From Rhodothermaceae bacterium (GTDB lineage: Bacteria; Bacteroidota; Rhodothermia; Rhodothermales; Rubricoccaceae): a DNA stretch of 16,378 nt. The position numbers were made by a program, and so were the translations under genes. The notes beneath the pieces are model-generated. The model saw nothing but the letters and a program-made list of their open reading frames with translations, ran no database searches and was not told the origin of the DNA. Positions 16,352 to 16,378 of the stretch are shown here, in pieces. Numbering within the stretch: position 1 is the stretch's first letter; each line of letters starts with the position of its first letter. The stretch is from assembly GCA_013003465.1 (NCBI GenBank), contig JABDIZ010000370.1:1-16378 (forward strand), read 5' to 3'.

Positions 16352-16378
16352 CGAAGGGCCCCACCGGTCCACTCGAAG
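16346..16378 (+). mobile_element. Start of integron gene cassette 3, cut by window edge
   Basis: After the second junction a new cassette start, TTCTGCCGAAGGG, runs to the window end. No gene is visible in these 33 bases. By the rule seen in the first two cassettes, its attC beyond the edge should have an R'' end close to CGGCAGAAC. Confidence 0.5.

Overview
The window is a high-GC bacterial chromosome segment. A hand count of one line inside icd (13921-13980) gives 43 of 60 G+C. It probably comes from Rhodothermota or a neighbouring FCB-group lineage. The reasons are a secreted GWxTD-domain protein at the left edge, a DUF3667 membrane protein, and mostly leaderless or Shine-Dalgarno-poor starts with a few GTG starts. 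The phylum is an inference; no rRNA or other marker is present.

Layout. Positions 1-1200 (-) hold a GWxTD-domain secreted protein cut by the window edge. Positions 1388-1521 hold a frameshifted remnant of a phosphoenolpyruvate carboxykinase N-terminus, just upstream of an intact, plant-like pckA (1565-3163, +). A hairpin separates pckA from a convergent zinc-ribbon DUF3667 membrane protein (3233-4534, -). A divergent small secreted proline-rich protein follows (4759-5289, +), then a coding-like remnant (5305-5484). Next is a minus-strand pyruvate dehydrogenase operon, in transcription order pdhA (9933-8800), pdhB (8725-7742), pdhC/E2 (7662-6328) and a metallophosphoesterase (6331-5492) whose GTG start overlaps the E2 stop. 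On the plus strand follow a LURP-one-related protein (10166-10756), a dolichyl-phosphate-mannose-synthase-like GT2 glycosyltransferase (10817-11581), aceK (11660-13459) and icd (13551-14804).

The metabolic core sits on the PEP/pyruvate/isocitrate node. PckA links oxaloacetate to PEP, PDH feeds acetyl-CoA, and the bifunctional kinase/phosphatase AceK sits directly before its substrate, NADP-type isocitrate dehydrogenase. That enzyme keeps the phosphorylatable serine at residue 113. This implies control of flux between the TCA cycle and the glyoxylate shunt.

The right end (15185-16378) is an integron-type gene cassette array not accompanied by an integrase gene here. Two complete cassettes each carry one small membrane-protein gene and end in a ~125-bp attC-like site. 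For both, the first ten bases at the cassette start are the exact reverse complement of the R'' end of that cassette's own attC, as cassette excision/integration logic requires. Both attC sites also share an unpaired A in the L'' arm. A third cassette begins at 16346 and runs off the window. A small putative DNA-binding protein (14843-15115, -) and a pair of 11-bp direct repeats occupy the place where intI and attI would be expected.

Other unexplained structure includes opposed heptamer tandem repeats in both gaps of the pdh operon, several intergenic hairpins, and a 17-bp inverted repeat around the stop of the small secreted protein.
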